From: Vavraia culicis subsp. floridensis
Lineage: Eukaryota; Microsporidia; Pleistophoridae
Assembly (NCBI RefSeq): GCF_000192795.1
Contig: NW_007360609.1
Span: 3,451-67,450 of the forward strand
Reading direction: 5' to 3'
DNA: 64,000 bases
The notes beneath the pieces were generated by a model. It did no database searches. It saw nothing but the letters and a program-made list of their open reading frames with translations, and was not told the origin of the DNA. Each line of letters starts with the position of its first letter. Position 1 is the first letter of the stretch. Positions 62,475 through 64,000 of the stretch are shown here, in pieces. Made by a program: the position numbers and the translations under genes.

Positions 62475-64000
62475 GAGAAACTTTGTTAAATGCCGGTAAG
62501 ATGTAACAATTCTACCTATTCTCTCTTAGATCAAGATCAGAGTGAAAATACATATCTGGGCTTGTCACATAAAATAGCTATAGAGACCACAAGCACAGCC
62601 ATTTCTTCGATCTATTTTACATAGGCAATTCTCACGAACAAACTCTTTAACAATACATTTTCACGTATCGCTATAGATTATAGATATAATAACGCCACAA
62701 AATAATTTTGCTCACCTATTTCATCCTCAACAGTAAAAGAATTGCTTTTAATGTAAAGCGGTGTAAGTTACTCCTATTGTACGGTTTGAACAGCAGTAGC
62801 GCAAATACTGGCACAGAAAGGTAGAAAATATTCTGAGATTTTAACTAAAAGATCAAGAAAAAGATACAACCCAATTTTTTACGATATGCTCATTGTGAAT
62901 GATCACAAGAATCATTTGAAACACGGGAGTTAACAGTTTAACTATATTCTCGTCGCGTTCCGCTCGTCTGTTGAGGTTGGTGCAAACCGGTCAAAGAAAA
63001 AATATATTGTTGTACTATTTCTGCTTGTAAAATGGAACTAAATCTGATTACATGTGAAATGGTATTTCCCTCAATATATCATGTTCCTGTTTTCAATATG
63101 TTAGTATGGGCTAAATAATTAATTTTTATGCGGCAATAATGTACTTCAAATTTCTAAATGACAGTTGAGCATATCTTGGAAAAAATGAAGCGACTAGCAG
63201 TCTTTAACCCCTAATTACTTGCAAAAAATGGAATAAAACAGTTTTATTCTCCACCAAAGCTTATAAATCTGCTTGCGAGTCGTCTTTTTATTTGCAAGGA
63301 GTATTATTGCGTATGATCTGTAATTAGTCTGGCGGCGAATAGATCTTTTGTGAGGTTGACATGAGAAGTATGAGATCCTGTTTCTCATTGACTTTCTACT
63401 GGATACACTTTGGGAGAAGATCAACCGGCAACTTGGTGTTAACTGCAACACTCCGCATGCTCGTTTTGTAGTACAAGGTGAATAAAAGAGACTAGTATTT
63501 CTATAAAGCGGTTCATAATGAACGTACACATAGTAAAATGCATGGGAAATGATGAAAGCAAAATAATTATCATGAATGATATGAAAGCAGACCGGCCTTT
63601 AATACCAAGAAAGGGTTAAGGTTTCACATATTTTATCATATTTAATCATTTACTGCCCTCAATTCATAATAATTTATCGATGTCTGTAAAGGTACCGTCC
63701 CTTATCATTACAAAAACACGAAATTATCACAAGTAATCATCTGCTTGTTTATAGCAATTTACCAAATCTTTCTAGACATAGTGTAATCGGCCGTAAGCAG
63801 CTGCTACTTTATGGGATCAAAGAACAAATTAGCTATTTTCTGTTTTCTCAGGGAATAATTTATTAACCCCCCATACCAACAACATTATTCTCCACCATCC
63901 TTTATAATCATATCTAATTAATTTTTTAATTGCAAAATGAGCATTCTTGTAATTAATTATGATATAAAATATTTTTTTGAGCTTTTAATGCGTGAGAATA
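62475..64000. other. AT-rich terminal region without a recognised gene
   Basis: A 104-codon minus-strand frame at 63215-63529 has a basic, low-information sequence and is not supported. No repeats or RNA genes noticed. Confidence 0.4.

Noticed and set aside
63215..63529. 104-codon minus-strand frame
   Set aside because: Composition reflects AT-rich DNA, with no start context and no motif.

Overview
The window looks like nuclear DNA of a microsporidian, an obligate intracellular fungus-related parasite. The evidence is a set of short, mostly intronless eukaryotic genes (PPX1-type exopolyphosphatase, RING-CH ligase, lipin, SmD1, Ubc9, WOPR and GATA factors, Ran-binding domain), two candidate ultra-short GTAAGT...AG introns, C-rich tracts just upstream of many start codons, no visible rRNA or tRNA gene, and a complete alternative oxidase next to a Tim17/Tim22-family protein. 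The gene spacing of about 2-2.5 kb and the alternative oxidase fit the Trachipleistophora/Vavraia group better than the very compact Encephalitozoon genomes; the genus is an inference.

Layout. 1-5 kb: the 5' part of a PPX1-like gene, a possible sliding-clamp-like protein, and a RING-CH membrane ubiquitin ligase. 5-18 kb: a 738-residue coiled-coil protein with a Gly/Asn repeat, a Ran-binding-domain protein, two converging secreted proteins that may share a degenerate metalloprotease-like fold, and a DDT/WHIM chromatin protein. 18-27 kb: a small membrane protein, a large pentanucleotide satellite with an assembly gap, a TRAPP-like small protein, an Asn/Glu-rich protein, a UspA-like protein, and an amino-acid-transporter-like protein with a large hydrophilic insertion. 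27-42 kb: a gene desert, a 1194-residue repetitive protein whose first codons appear to lie upstream of a 26-nt intron, a secreted Pro/Asn/His/Gln-rich protein, lipin, and a tiny basic protein. 42-46 kb: an inverted, gap-interrupted second copy of the DDT/WHIM locus, then SmD1 and Ubc9. 46-64 kb: AT-rich and gene-poor, with a WOPR regulator, the Tim17/22 protein, a three-RRM protein, the alternative oxidase, a probable SF3b5 gene with a 56-nt intron, a double-GATA protein and a secreted protein.

How it works together. There are no operons, and both strands are used. Themes are gene regulation (GATA, WOPR, DDT/WHIM), retained splicing (SmD1, SF3b5-like, two candidate introns), SUMO and ubiquitin pathways, the mitosome (alternative oxidase, Tim17/22) and secreted or lineage-specific proteins. 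Minisatellites with units of about 35-39 nt recur in the left half, between genes and inside one coding region.

Limits. All functional calls come from reading motifs by eye; nothing was searched. Where a long reading frame begins at a non-ATG codon, I chose the first plausible ATG and say so.
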